DNA of 64,000 nt from Theobroma cacao (Eukaryota > Streptophyta > Magnoliopsida > Malvales > Malvaceae). Positions 1 through 11,766 of the stretch are shown one piece after another (position 1 is the first letter of the stretch; each line of letters starts with the position of its first letter). The stretch is from assembly GCF_000208745.1 (NCBI RefSeq), contig NC_030856.1:8040714-8104713 (forward strand), written 5' to 3'. A program made the position numbers and the translations under genes. The notes under the pieces are model-generated. The model saw only the letters and a list, made by a program, of their open reading frames with translations. It was not told the origin of the DNA and searched no databases.

Positions 1-187
1 GGACTTTAAAATTCTTAATTTCATTGTAAATTCTCTATTTGATCTAGTTCGAGGCTTAAATCAACTTTATTGTACCTCTAGGTACAATACCGACTTTTGT
101 AAATTTTTCAAGACTCTCTTAGCATGTAAACATGCTATCCACCACATGTATGTCATCACAAATATTTCTGTAGAGTCGGGCTTGTCA
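1..187 (-). repeat. 3' LTR edge (partial) of an LTR retrotransposon
   Basis: These bases align with 4444-4637 over their whole length, sharing for example the string ctagttcgaggctta (48-60 and 4497-4511), and both end in a gtca or gaca edge. Read on the minus strand the segment begins TGACAAGCC. Just before it lies a purine-rich tract (complement of 188-204, AAGTGGGGGAGAAGA), as expected for a polypurine tract next to a 3' LTR. The remainder of the LTR lies outside the window. The orientation is inferred. Confidence 0.55.
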
Positions 188-2146
188 TCTTCTCCCCCAC
201 TTGGATCAACCATATGATCCTCCTTCTTGATTGACTTCGACATCCGGCTAAATATTAATATTTTAATATTATTTTATTAATAAAATATTATTTTATTCTA
301 AAAATTTTATCTTGTCTCTTTGGTACCCAAAATACCTTATTATGCCTCACTTGACTTCCAAATCGCCTTTTATCTCACAAATTCTCCTCCGATAAAATTA
401 TTATTATTTTCTCGCTTACGAAATATTTTATCATAAACTACTCCTTTCGTCTTTTATCACTTCTAAACATTTTAATTGACCTCAATTTGCATTCGATCAA
501 CTTTATTTATCACCATATCAAAGTATGGGGTATTTCACTTTACATATACTTTATACATATATATATTCAAATCAATTTCTAAACATAATTTGCAACCACA
601 ATATCCTAAAATTGTTACCAGCACATACTATTCACAATTTTCGCGTTTAAAATAGTTATACGTATAGGTATATATATTTACGAAAATTTTAAAATTGGCA
701 CCCCCTACTCACCTCAAAATAGCAGGATGTTACGTCGCTATTAATTCAAAGACATATCGAGCTACTCCTTCTTACCAGTAGTTCGTTATTTCCTTCAGCC
801 TTTCACCACAGTGCACTATTTATTTATTTCTCCTAAATATTAAAACCCACTTAATTAATATATCTATTTTTTATTCTAACATCATTATTATATATATTTT
901 TATTATTTTCTTACCTTTCTTTCTCGTTTCTTCCTCTCTCTTCTACTCGTTTTTCTCTTCCTTTCTTCTCCCTCCTTTCATGCACCAATCGACTACACTT
1001 TCTTCCTCTCTTTCTCTCACCGTCGGTAGCTCTCAACCTTCACTATTGGTGGCTTGAAGTCTCCTCTCCACTTCCACTGTTGGTCAGCTCTAGATCAGTC
1101 CAAATAACTCAAATTTTCTCTCTTTTTATTCAGCCATTTTGTCACCAAAAACCAAGCTCTCTCGCTCTCTTTTTCTGTCAACCACCACAACCCAACTCTT
1201 TCTCTTTTTCTTTCCTCAAAATCCAGCAGCAACTTAGCTTTCTTTTCCCTTAACATTTGTAGCAAAAATCTCCTCTTTTGACTCCTCTAAGTGGCAGCAC
1301 AAATCTCTCTTTCCCAGCTCACACTTGCTCTCTTTTTTCTTCCTCCTTTCTTTCTCTGCTTCTCTCGTTTTTGGCCGGCCTTCTCTCTCTTTTTATTGCT
1401 CTCCATTTGCTGCTGTTAAGAAGGAAGAAGGAAGAATGATTTTCACATGGAAGGGAGAAAAGAATGGACATGACAACTTTTGTCCTTATCTCCCTTCTTT
1501 CATTCAATCATTCTTTCTTTTTTTGTTACTCTTTGCCGACCCCTACCATCATTCACCATAAAAAAGAGATAGTTTTTATTATTTTACTATTACTTTGACT
1601 TTTAATAAGTCACATGCAGCCATCCATTCTTATCTTCTCTCTTTTCATCTTTGTTTCTTCTTTTCATTATTCTATTCTTTCCTCTTTTAAATGGCCGGCA
1701 CCCCACTCTTTTATATCTTCCATTGCTTGTTCAATTACTTCACACAAATAATTTGCTTGACTTTCCTTTTTGCTTAGTTGACCGGCCTTTTCAACATTTG
1801 TCTTCATCATCACTTTAATTTCAATTCCAATTCCTTTTGTTCATCAAATGGTCGGCCCCTACTACCCAATTCATTACTTAAAAAAAATATTCTTACAATT
1901 ATTATATATATATTTTTATCTCATAGTTTAATTATTTTATTTCCTCAAAATAATAAAGTTTACATATAAACTCTCCCCCACTTAAATTAAACATATGCCC
2001 ATTTTTCAGACTAATTCTCGTAATTGATAATATTTTATTTTTAAAATATTCTTTTCGTCCGTAATCGCTCTTCGACACCTAAATTTACACCAATTGTCCC
2101 TTTGTCTTATTGATAGGTCTTATTGATGATTAAACGAGGATACGGG
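188..2146. other. Non-coding retrotransposon-derived region
   Basis: No polyprotein can be read in any frame. The CTCCCCCACTT motif occurs twice (192-202 and 1971-1981), and GGATGTTACG or GGGTGTTACA edges occur at about 726 and 2144, suggesting more than one element edge. Bases 900-1560 are strongly pyrimidine-rich, and the motif GGCCGGCC or a variant recurs at about 1372, 1692, 1781 and 1851. Most likely it is the interior of a non-autonomous LTR element, possibly with a second one nested inside. Confidence 0.45.
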
Positions 2147-4637
2147 GTGTTACACACTACTTAGGGCTTATAATTGGTGAAAAGGAGGGTGGTGAGATTA
2201 AATAATCCCAGTAAGTAAACAGACACCATCTAAACTATCTAAAGTCGAGTAAAGGGAGACAATTAAAAACAATTCATTTCAATAAATTTTTCACAACACG
2301 AATATTCATTTCAACCAAATAATCAATATGGCTCGTGGATTTCTCAAAACTTGGCTCATGCCAAACCTTGTACTCGGGGACACCTGGACCAGGGGTATCC
2401 AATCGAGTCCGCCAAAGCTGTTAAAAATTCATATTTCGCATAAAACACATTTTTCGTTGAACATCACAGCCGTTCCTTGGCATTGGCTGAGTCTCACTCT
2501 CACGAGGTGGTCCAAGTGAAGTGCACTCAAAAAGCCCACCTTAGGAGATACCCTACGCGCCTCTACGACCAAGGTGAGAATATAAAGGAGTTTACCGTAC
2601 CCCTCTAATAGGCTGGTACACGAAACCCCGCCACTGCAGTAGCTAATCTTTTATCTACCACCTGATTTATAAAATCTTTTTCTGCATGATATGGTAATTT
2701 ATCGCAACCTAGCCTCTCAAGGCTGAATACATAATACAAATAATTCTAACACCAAAAATCAGTTTAGCCATTCATGCTCATATATTGTCATAAGCCATTC
2801 AATTTAAAACCATAAATTTACAACACAAGCAGGCAGTCTCCAATTACTCTATTTTCAAAACCAGTATTCGATTTTCTAAAAAATTTATAAAATTATTTTA
2901 TAAAATCGTAATTTCTCCTAAAACATAGCAATTTACTATTTAAACTCATTTTTTTTATAAAATCACACAATTGTATAAAACTACTATAGATAATTAAGAC
3001 GATAATAAGTTTACTCACAGTTCTAAGAGTCGATGTACTCTTAATCTCAATCTTCAAGCACAATCTCTGTACTTTTATCAGTGTAATTTGCTCACCACTT
3101 ATCCACAATGTACAATACATAATTCACCACATTAATGCTTGACCATTATAAAATCAATTCAAGCTCGGTGTATATGCATGATTTGAAGTGCAAAATGTCT
3201 AAATTTTGCCTAAACGCGATGTTAGCCTATTTCGGTCTTTTACCCGATAAATCGATATACGCGTTCGTTTAAACTCCAAATTAATTTTTTTCAGTTTCTA
3301 TACCTCAATTGCACCCAAATTGACTTAATGTCCCTCAATGTGGTGCAAATTATCAGTCCCGACAGCAAATTACGAAAATACCCCCAGTGGGTAAAAATTC
3401 ATATTTTTACTTCAAAAATTCTCATTATTTTTCTAGGCTCATAATTCATCATTATTCATCATAATTCCTCAATTAAACATCAGGATCAACAGCCAATATT
3501 TTCCTAAAAAATTCGGCCAATAATGGTAATGGAGGAAAATGAATTCTTTTCTTGTTGTTTTGTTCCTAAATATGTCAAACTAACTAAAAACACTAACATA
3601 ACTTTAAATCAAATTAATCTAACTTCATTCTCTCTCCATACCCATTTGGGCAGCCATGAATTCACCATGAAAACATGAAATCTAACCATGGAAAATAAGG
3701 AGAAAAGCATGGGAAAAGTAGGTCACAAGTCAAAATCAAAAAATTTTACCTTTGATTTCTTGATTCCTTGAAATCCACCAATTTTCCTTTAATTTTCCCA
3801 CCTAGGTTTCTTGTTTTTTTTCCTTTCCTCCTTTTGTTCTTCCTTTTTCTTTGTTTGGCCGGCCATATGAAAGAGAATTTTCTGATCTTATGTTTATTTT
3901 AAAGTTAAATAATTAATAAATATAAACTTGACATATGTCACCTTATTATTGGTCCATGTGTCATTTCTTAACTATTAAGCTTTCTCTCTCCACCACACAT
4001 TATTCAAGGGTCAAAAATGATGATGGGTGAAGACCTTGTGCTGGAAAAATGCTCTGGGGGTGCAAAATTACCATTTTGCCCCCGGGGTGGTAAAATTACA
4101 TTTTTGCCCCAAAAATTGAAAAATTGCCCATAGACATATTTTTCATCCCTTATACTCATACCATTCTCCAATTTGTCAAATGTGATCTAAATTCTCTTAA
4201 AATCTCAAATTTTATCTGAGAGTGGAAAAATTACGATTTTGCCCCTACACTCCAAAAATCACCGAAATTAAACTTTTTCACTTCTAAACCTCAAATCATA
4301 CTCCAATAAGTCAAGTGGGGCCAAAAAAATCTTTTCTAAAATTCTCATTTTGTCCCCAGATGGCAAATGACCATTTTGGCCCTAGATAGTGAAAATTTCG
4401 ATTTGACTCCAACTTGCTCCTCGAACTCCGAATTACTATTTTGAGTCATCCATGAATTGTGAAACTCTTAATTTCACTTTAAAATTCCTATTTGAACTAG
4501 TTCGAGGCTTAATCGACTTAATGGTACCATTAGGGGCAATATTGTCTTTTAACGATTCCTCGAACTTCCTATATATGCAAATATTCTATTGAGTATGTAA
4601 ATGACGTCGTAATTATTTTATAGAATAGGGTTTGACA
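2147..4637 (-). repeat. Candidate full-length LTR, about 2.5 kb
   Basis: The segment runs from TGTTACACAC to GGTTTGACA, so it has TG and CA ends, and its last 190 bases align with 1-187. It contains no ORF worth calling. Its order of parts is like the unrelated-looking LTR at 36906-39543: a 'cccagtaagtaaac' block near the left end (compare 'cccagtgagtgaac' at 37318), a middle low-complexity block, then several 'accattttgcccc' phrases near the right end. The left boundary is the weaker one. Confidence 0.5.
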
Positions 4638-5740
4638 TTTTACCAAATTAAAGACGGACGAAAGCAACCAAAATGCAAAACCATTTTCTTCCCTATAGTT
4701 CTTTTTCACCTTCTTCTTTCTTTTTTTTCCGCTTTCTCTTTCTTTCAATTTTGCACCGAATTTGAAAAAATTGGAACATTTTGTTTATTTCAAGAGGGAT
4801 GGAAAATCTTGAAACATTCCTTTCCTTTCCTCTATTTAAATTCTTTTTATTATTAAAATTTTTGAAAAGGAAGATGAGTAAACCAAAAACATCGTTTTGA
4901 ATGTTTAAAAGGCATGAGAGAGCTGGATGGGCAGTGTTTTGGATGGCATGAGAGAGAAATCTAAAGCATTTAATTTGTCTTAAAGAGTTTTAAGAGTATT
5001 TTTGTCATATCATAACAAAAGTTGAGTAAGAACAGTTAACTTTATATTCAAGATTATTTTTTAAATAAGCTTATGAGGTTGGCTATTTTTCACAATTTAC
5101 TCTATTTTTAAATTTCATATTTTGACTGCCTTGTATGGTATTGCATCTGTATGCTATATCTGGAGATGTTGACTATGTGCAAGCAAGGGAGTTACCTTGC
5201 CCTATTTTGAGTTTTTCTGGAGTCTATATTTTTAGTAGCCCTGCGTGGAATTTTCCTTTGTTGCTATTCTGGTGGGAGCACATTACACAAGAAGGGAGGT
5301 TATTTTTGCTTTGCCATTATTAGAACTTTTCTGTCCTGCAGAGTCTCAAGCTGTTAATGTCTGTTATGGTGTTGTGTTGCTGCTTCATTTAAATTTCTGA
5401 GGAATGATGTTATGTATTTGTAGTCATGTGTATGAACTGAGTATTTGTGCAAGGTGGTCAAATCCCTTTGTCTTTTCTCATGGTCTGGCTCTTTGCCGAT
5501 GACCAATTTCATGTACCAATTCTTAAATACATAATACAACTTACTTTTGGCTGAGAAAAAAAAAAAATTCTTTACTTGCTTTTGTGTAGCATGCAAATTT
5601 TTTTCAAACTATTCAACATCTTCATTTTTTTTTTGTTTGTCTTACTTCAAGCCATGTATATATGTAACCAATCCACATGATGCTTACAGACATTAGACAT
5701 ACACACACACACACACACACATATAGCTTACAGACATATA
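4638..5740. other. Intergenic, nothing identified
   Basis: AT-rich sequence with no gene I can support. A 62-codon plus-strand frame at 5135-5323 has no recognisable motif. A CA microsatellite lies at about 5699-5721, next to the 3' flank of receptor copy 1. Confidence 0.4.
5699..5721. repeat. (CA)n microsatellite
   Basis: About 11 CA units. The related flank of copy 2 (about 20990) keeps only an interrupted GTATGTGTGTG tract. Confidence 0.9.
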
Positions 5741-6260
5741 TGACAATAAGAGAAACATGCTGGGAGATATCATCCCCAAACTTTGTGACTACTGCACTTG
5801 TCCAATGCTTTATCTGAGTTTACATAGAGTGGAAAAAGAAAAAATGCCTTCTTTATATAAATTTCATGGAAACTGGAAACCCTATTTGTGGTCTTTTATT
5901 AATTAAAATTTTTTAACTTCTTGTAAGAACGTGACTTTGATTTTCTTCAATCTGGCAACAACTTGTTTCATATCAATCCTCTTCTCTGGTAACTCCATTG
6001 AACATTCCAGCGCCAATTGCAAAATGGATAACACACACTCATTCGCTGCTAAGCTTTCACTTTTTCCGTTATTCAGCAAATTAGTGTCTACAACATGAAC
6101 TACTGCATATGGTAATGACTCTTCCACCCAACACTTCAAGCTCGTCTCTTCCACAAACATTTCATCCGTGGGCTTCTTTCTTGTGAAGGTTTCCATAAGA
6201 AGAATACCAAAACTATACACATCACCTTCTGTAGAATTATAATCCCTTCTGATCCATATT

Positions 6261-6442
6261 CTGTTTTGAAAATTAATTTGAATTCATCATAAAAAATATT
6301 CATTGTTTTTGCAAGATAATGAAAAAAATACTTAAAATTTAGTGATGAATCTAAAGACAACATATACGCATGCATGTTCATGTAAACATATAAGAGGAGA
6401 AATATAAATCATCTAAGAGTGAGAATAAAATAAAACCATCAC
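6261..6442 (-). other. Kinase intron of copy 1
   Basis: The donor is CCAG|GTGATG and the acceptor TTTTCAAAACAG|AATATGG. Joining gives SPEYGSEG, the APE segment of the kinase. The intron has the same position and phase as in copies 2 and 3 and is the usual intron of the LRR-XII family. Confidence 0.9.
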
Positions 6443-7970
6443 CTGGTGACATATATCCGATAGTTCCTAGCGTCATGGTTTGAATTAAATCCTCTTCTCC
6501 TAAGAGTTTTGCAATGCCAAAATCACCCAAATGGGCAATCATATCTTTATCTAGGAGGACATTGTTAGGCTTTAAATCGCAATGAACTACAGGAGGGGTA
6601 TGACCATGATGGAGATACTCCAATGCGGATGCGATGTCTATCATTATATTCAACCTTTGTGAAATATCCAGAAAAAGGTTGTGAGAATAGAGCCAGTTCT
6701 CCAAGTTTCCATTAGGCATGAACTCAAGTACCAAGGCTTTAAAATCAATATTAGAGCAACTACTGATGATTTTGACCAAATTCCGATGGCGGATGTTGCG
6801 AAGGACCTCACACTCAACATCAAAGCTTTTAAGAGCTCTATCAAGAGTTACATTGAAGACTTTTACTGCAATGCTCATACCATTTGAGAGAGTCCCTTGG
6901 TATACTGACCCAAAACTCCCTACTCCAAGTAAATTGCTTTCAGAAAATCCATCTGTAGCTTGATCCAGCTCATGATAAGAAATTCTTCTCCATTCAGCTA
7001 ATACTAGCAAATTTTCTTCAGTTGGCACTGCAGCTTTCCGATTTCGACGTCGTAAAAAAGTTATAACCATGGCCAATATCAATATTATTGAGCCAATTGC
7101 TGGTAGAATATATTTTAAAAGCTCAGTACCCATCTTGGACCTTCTAGAGGGATTCGTTTTGCAAGGTGGGACTTGCAATCGAGGTGAACCACACAAGGCT
7201 TTATTCCCCATAAATGATTGAATTGAGTAGTTGCCAAATGATCCTCCACTAGGAATTTCCCCTTCTAGTCTATTGAAAGAGACATTGAAATATTTGAGAT
7301 AGGAAAGTTGCTCCAAGGACTTGGGGATCATTCCTGAGAGATTATTTCTTGACAAATCCAAGAATTCCAAACTTATTAACTCACTTACAGACTCAGGAAT
7401 AGAACCCTGTAAGACATTACCAGAAAAGGAGACATGAGTTAAGTCTTTGAGATCACCAATGCTGCTTGGGATAGAACCTGAGAACTGATTATCTGACAAA
7501 TTTAAATTGGTCACGACCTTCCACTTTCCAATATCTGGGAGAGAGCCGCTTAGAGAATTTGAAGACAATTCTAGGAACAAGATACCATCAAGTCTTGTCA
7601 AGGTTGACGGTATTGAGGTAAAATTATTGGAGTCTAAGAAAAGATTTCTTAGAGAAACGACATCACCTAAGCATGATGGAATCGGTCCAAATAGTTTGTT
7701 ACCTGCGAGAGACAAGTACGCCAACTTCTCCAGATGACATAACTCAAATGGAATGGATCCTTCAAGCCTATTGTTTCCAAGATCGACATTTTGCAAATCT
7801 CTCAATCTTCCGATTGTAGTAGGTATTTTTCCAGTCAAGTCATTGTGGTCAAGACCCAACCATAACAACCTGGTTAAGTTACCAATTTCTCTTGGGATGC
7901 TGCCCTTAATGTTGCAAAGAGAAGCATAGAAAAGGGTTAGAGAAGCAGATAAATTTCCAAGAGCAGCTGG

Positions 7971-8446
7971 NNNNNNNNNNNNNNNNNNNNNNNNNNNNNN
8001 NNNNNNNNNNNNNNNNNNNNNNNNNNNNNNNNNNNNNNNNNNNNNNNNNNNNNNNNNNNNNNNNNNNNNNNNNNNNNNNNNNNNNNNNNNNNNNNNNNNN
8101 NNNNNNNNNNNNNNNNNNNNNNNNNNNNNNNNNNNNNNNNNNNNNNNNNNNNNNNNNNNNNNNNNNNNNNNNNNNNNNNNNNNNNNNNNNNNNNNNNNNN
8201 NNNNNNNNNNNNNNNNNNNNNNNNNNNNNNNNNNNNNNNNNNNNNNNNNNNNNNNNNNNNNNNNNNNNNNNNNNNNNNNNNNNNNNNNNNNNNNNNNNNN
8301 NNNNNNNNNNNNNNNNNNNNNNNNNNNNNNNNNNNNNNNNNNNNNNNNNNNNNNNNNNNNNNNNNNNNNNNNNNNNNNNNNNNNNNNNNNNNNNNNNNNN
8401 NNNNNNNNNNNNNNNNNNNNNNNNNNNNNNNNNNNNNNNNNNNNNN
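7971..8446. other. Assembly gap (476 N)
   Basis: All bases are unknown. Exon 3 of copy 2 is 2001 bp; measured from the splice site at 6443, the same exon here would end at about 8443, so the gap should cover the first roughly 475 bp of exon 3 almost exactly, including its acceptor site. Confidence 0.95.
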
Positions 8447-8720
8447 TCGTTGGTTTAGCCATTTATATAAGCAAAGGAGGAAGAGAAGATATGGGATGCA
8501 TAGCTAGCTAGATACATCGTCGAGACTCGGTTGTTCACATGAGGAGAATCTTTAGCCCAAACAGACGGAAAACTTTGCCAATAGGGGGGCGGGGCCTTCG
8601 ATTTCCACATGGGTTCCAAGATCGGACAGGGACATGTCGACGCCAATGCCATGCCAATCTCCTTATCCCTTCATCATCTACATAGTCTTCGTCGCTTCCT
8701 CTCCCTCCCGATAAAAAGAA
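8447..8720. other. GC-rich segment of unknown origin beside the gap
   Basis: It lies where copy 1 should have intron 2, and copy 2 has no counterpart in its 437-bp intron. Local GC is visibly higher than the surroundings (for example ggggggcggggcc at about 8585). On the minus strand two overlapping frames stay open for 65 and 94 codons, but neither resembles a family I know. It could be a small insertion, a misjoined contig end, or organellar or foreign sequence. Confidence 0.4.
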
Positions 8721-9954
8721 GAATTTGATAGTTCCAACTTTCTTTCTCTCCATGTCTTTTCTTTTTTCTTTTTCTTTTTTTTTCATTTTCAGCCCAAAAT
8801 GACTAAAACACCTCCACATGCAAATTTGTTGGTTAATTATTAATATGCAGCGTTATTAAATAAAAAATAAATAATAATTACAACTAGGTAGCAAGAGAAA
8901 TATCCTTCTTAAAACTAATCAATAATAAATTCAAAAATTAATTTAAAAAACAAGAATATGTAGTATACTATAAAAAATTGAATTTTAATCACACTTTTTT
9001 AGGTAACATATTTTTTTTTATAGTAAAATTTTAAAAAGTGCAGTTATTTAAACTTTTAATTTCACTTTTTTCACATTTAATAACAATATAAAAAAGTGTA
9101 ACTTTTGCTAGTATATACAATCTCTATCGTTACATTTTATTTATAATGCATTTAAAAATTTATATAGTGAAGTTATATCTACAAAAATGTTTAAAAAGCA
9201 TAAAAAAAGTGTTATAAATAATATTTTTAGTAGCACATTTTAAAAGTGTGCTGTTTTAAGTTAAATTTGTTGTAATGTGTTTTGAGGAAAGAAGCTGAGT
9301 AGTCCAACAAAAGTTTCAGTCCTCCTATTGGGACCACTAAAATTTCCAAGGTTCTCATGTGAACGTAATATCTTACATCACTTAAAAGTGGGATGTTTAT
9401 ATATATATATATATGTAAACTCATTAACGTAGACTTTTTAATTTACATAGTGACCAACATGTATGTATGAGTTTTTTTGGTGTGCTCCTCATAGTCTTTT
9501 TGAATTTGTCCAATTACGTAGCTTTTAAACACATTTAAAATCAATGAAACTGAATATTCTTATTTGAATCCAAATTAGTACAAATATATTTTAATTTATA
9601 ATTTTTAATAATATTCTCCTCTATTATAATTAGTGTGTGAATTGAATGTAAACTAAAATTTAATCTATCAAAATGATTGACCAATTTACAGGCAACAGTT
9701 AATATTTGAAATTTCAATATAGAAACATTTTGCTTAATAATAGATACATATATTTTCTAAATAAAGAATCTAACTCAAAGTTTTTTTTTTTTGCATAAAA
9801 AAATCTCAACCTAAAAGTTTCATATTCAAATATTTCTCTGAGGAAAGTATGTGGGATATAAATGCTAACCTCTCACAAAGTAGTCCATGAGTCAATAGAA
9901 TGAAATAACTTAGAGAGAGTCAATAGAAGGAAAAAACATAGAGAGATAGTGTAC
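8721..9954 (-). other. Rest of intron 2 of copy 1
   Basis: AT-rich. Part of it (about 9280-9360) resembles the copy 2 intron near 24480-24540 (shared phrases such as 'cctattggga' and 'ttctatttggg'), which supports a common intron. A (TA)n tract lies at 9399-9414. Confidence 0.55.
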
Positions 9955-10098
9955 CTGACAGGCTGTTAGACTCAAAATTAAGGACCTTAAGAAGTGTTAA
10001 ATTCCCAATACTTGAAGGAATAGGTCCTTCTAAGTTATTTTCTGAGCAGATAAGTGTCTCTAACTTTAGAAGAGAACCAATCTGCCATGGGATTTGCC

Positions 10099-10706
10099 CT
10101 GTAAAATATAATTAACATCTTTAAATTACAAAGGAAAAATAGAAAATGGCAAAAAGCTTGGGCTTCTAGCAAGCCCATTTCTATAGAAGCCTAATTCTAT
10201 TTTTAGACAAAAAAATTTAAAAGATTAACAGTGTCAAGCAACTTCTTTTCCTTGTTTTTTTCAAAAAAAAATGTTCATTCAATGGATAAATCATGTGATT
10301 TCATCCTACAAAAAATAAGAAGGAAAAACAGGGGCGTATTCAGATAAATAAATCAAAAGACATACTCCATACAACATTGAGTTTCAAAAAGCATTTTTCT
10401 AGAGAAAAAATAGTTGCAAATTTTTTATTTCTTTATTTGAGAAGTAGATTCTTACAACGCTTCATCAATTTTTTATTTTGCATGAACAAACAAAATAAAA
10501 ATAGAAGTCTCAATCCAAACGTGGAGAAAAATGATTTTGTAATATTTAAATTTATGTAAAAAAAATACACTTGAATATTTGATTTATTGATTAATGAATG
10601 ATCTTCTTATTTAAAGAGTATGGACTTAAATTCTCTTTTAAAAAAACAATTATGTTAAAAAACAATGGACAAAGAAACTTTAGATAGTCTATCAATGCAT
10701 ATGTAC
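10099..10706 (-). other. Intron 1 of copy 1
   Basis: A 608-bp AT-rich intron with donor AAAG|GTACAT and acceptor TTACAG|GGCAAA, phase 1. No internal gene was seen. Confidence 0.85.
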
Positions 10707-10941
10707 CTTTGAGATTGATCCCCTCAAGCAGCAATTTCTTAAGCATAGTCAAATTTCCAATTTCCAAAGGCAAACTTCCATCAAAATGATTATAAGATAA
10801 GGTCAATTCCATTAACTCTTTGCATTTGAATAAACTAGTTGGAATTTTCCCCGTAAGCAGGTTCCCACCTAAAGAAAGCCCTTGCAAATTAGGAAATCTA
10901 TTACACAGATCTGACGGGAGATTACCACTGAGAAGATTAAC

Positions 10942-11229
10942 GGAGAGGTCAATGAGTTGCAGCGAAGAAGTGTTGACTGGAATGGACGGTATCGAATCAG
11001 AGAGTTTGTTGTTGCTTAGATCAAGTACTTGCAATGAAGATAGGTTGAAAATTGAGGGAGGTATGGAACCTGAAATCTGATTAAAGGAGAGGTCAATGAG
11101 TTGCAGCGAAGAAGTGTTGAGTGGAATGGAGGGTATCGAAACAGAAAGTTTGTTGTTACTTAGATCAAGTACTTGCAATGAAGATAGGTTGAAAATTGAG
11201 GGAGGTACGGAACCTGAAATCTGATTATA
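10942..11229 (-). repeat. 144-bp in-frame tandem duplication of two LRRs
   Basis: Unit 1 is 10942-11085 and unit 2 is 11086-11229. Each starts ggagaggtcaatgagttgca, and they differ at only a handful of positions. Each unit codes for 48 residues, exactly two 24-residue LRRs (the SIFNLSSLQVLDLSNNKLS segment appears twice). Copy 2 has only one such unit, so this is a gain in copy 1. Confidence 0.92.
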
Positions 11230-11766
11230 ATCTAAGACCAATATCTCTAACTTGGGTAAAAAGCACAGAGATGATGGGATTACACCTGTGAAGTTATTAC
11301 CATACAGAAACAAGTTTTGAAGTTGAGTAAAGGAACCGAACCATGACGGAATTTCTCCATTGAGGTTGTTGTTACCGAAATTTATATTGTTCAACCGGTG
11401 CAAATTCGCCAATTGGTTGGGTAATGAGCCATGAAAACTATTGTTTCTCATGTTCAGCCTGGAGAGGAAAGACAGATTTCCCAAGTGAGGTGGGATGGTG
11501 CCGATTAGACCCATACCAAAAAGATTTAGAACTGTGACCCTGAGATGCTTGGCTCCGCAAGTGACACCGATCCAATTGCATACCGATGTAGCAGTTGACC
11601 AATTGGTCTCCAAAAGATTTTGAGGGTCAAAAGTTACATGGGATTTCAATGCAAGAAGAGCCAATTGGTCTGTGGTGATATTGGGTGATTCTACAGACAA
11701 AGAAGTAACAAAGTTATGAAACAGAAGCACAACAACAAGAGGGAGGATAAAGCGAGCGTTTCTCAT

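Larger units (their letters stand above)
5903..11766 (-). pseudogene. LRR-XII receptor-like kinase copy 1, frameshifted; gap in exon 3
   Basis: Exons on the minus strand are 11766-10707 (start ATG, signal peptide, LRRs), 10098-9955 (144 bp, two LRRs), a third running from inside the gap (7971-8446) down to 6443 (LRRs, membrane segment, kinase N-lobe and catalytic loop), and 6260-5903 (kinase C-lobe). Introns are GT-AG. The start MRNARFILP was chosen because copy 2 begins MGNTRFLLP. The kinase keeps the glycine loop GVGSFGSVY, the AVK lysine, HCDLKPNN (a non-RD catalytic loop) and DFG. Exon 4 should read EYGSEG then an ST-GDVYSFG continuation, but two extra bases near 6233-6241, compared with copy 2, shift the frame and end the protein early at 6136. 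Everything after the shift is otherwise well kept (DVYSFGILLMETF to a stop at 5903), so the break is recent or a sequencing error. An intact gene would be a pattern-recognition-type receptor at the plasma membrane. Confidence 0.88.

Noticed and set aside
1319..1561. Two overlapping ORFs in the pyrimidine-rich block
   Set aside because: Both strands are open because of the low-complexity CT content; no protein features.
5135..5323. 62-codon plus-strand ORF
   Set aside because: No motif, no neighbouring exons I could join, and no start-context support.
6681..6963. Plus-strand ORFs across the receptor kinases (also at 22399-22825)
   Set aside because: Antisense shadows of conserved kinase exons.
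8447..8462. Start of a 694-codon ORF running through the N gap
   Set aside because: The start (MAKP) belongs to intron sequence; the frame is open only because unknown bases hide stops. The real exon begins inside the gap.
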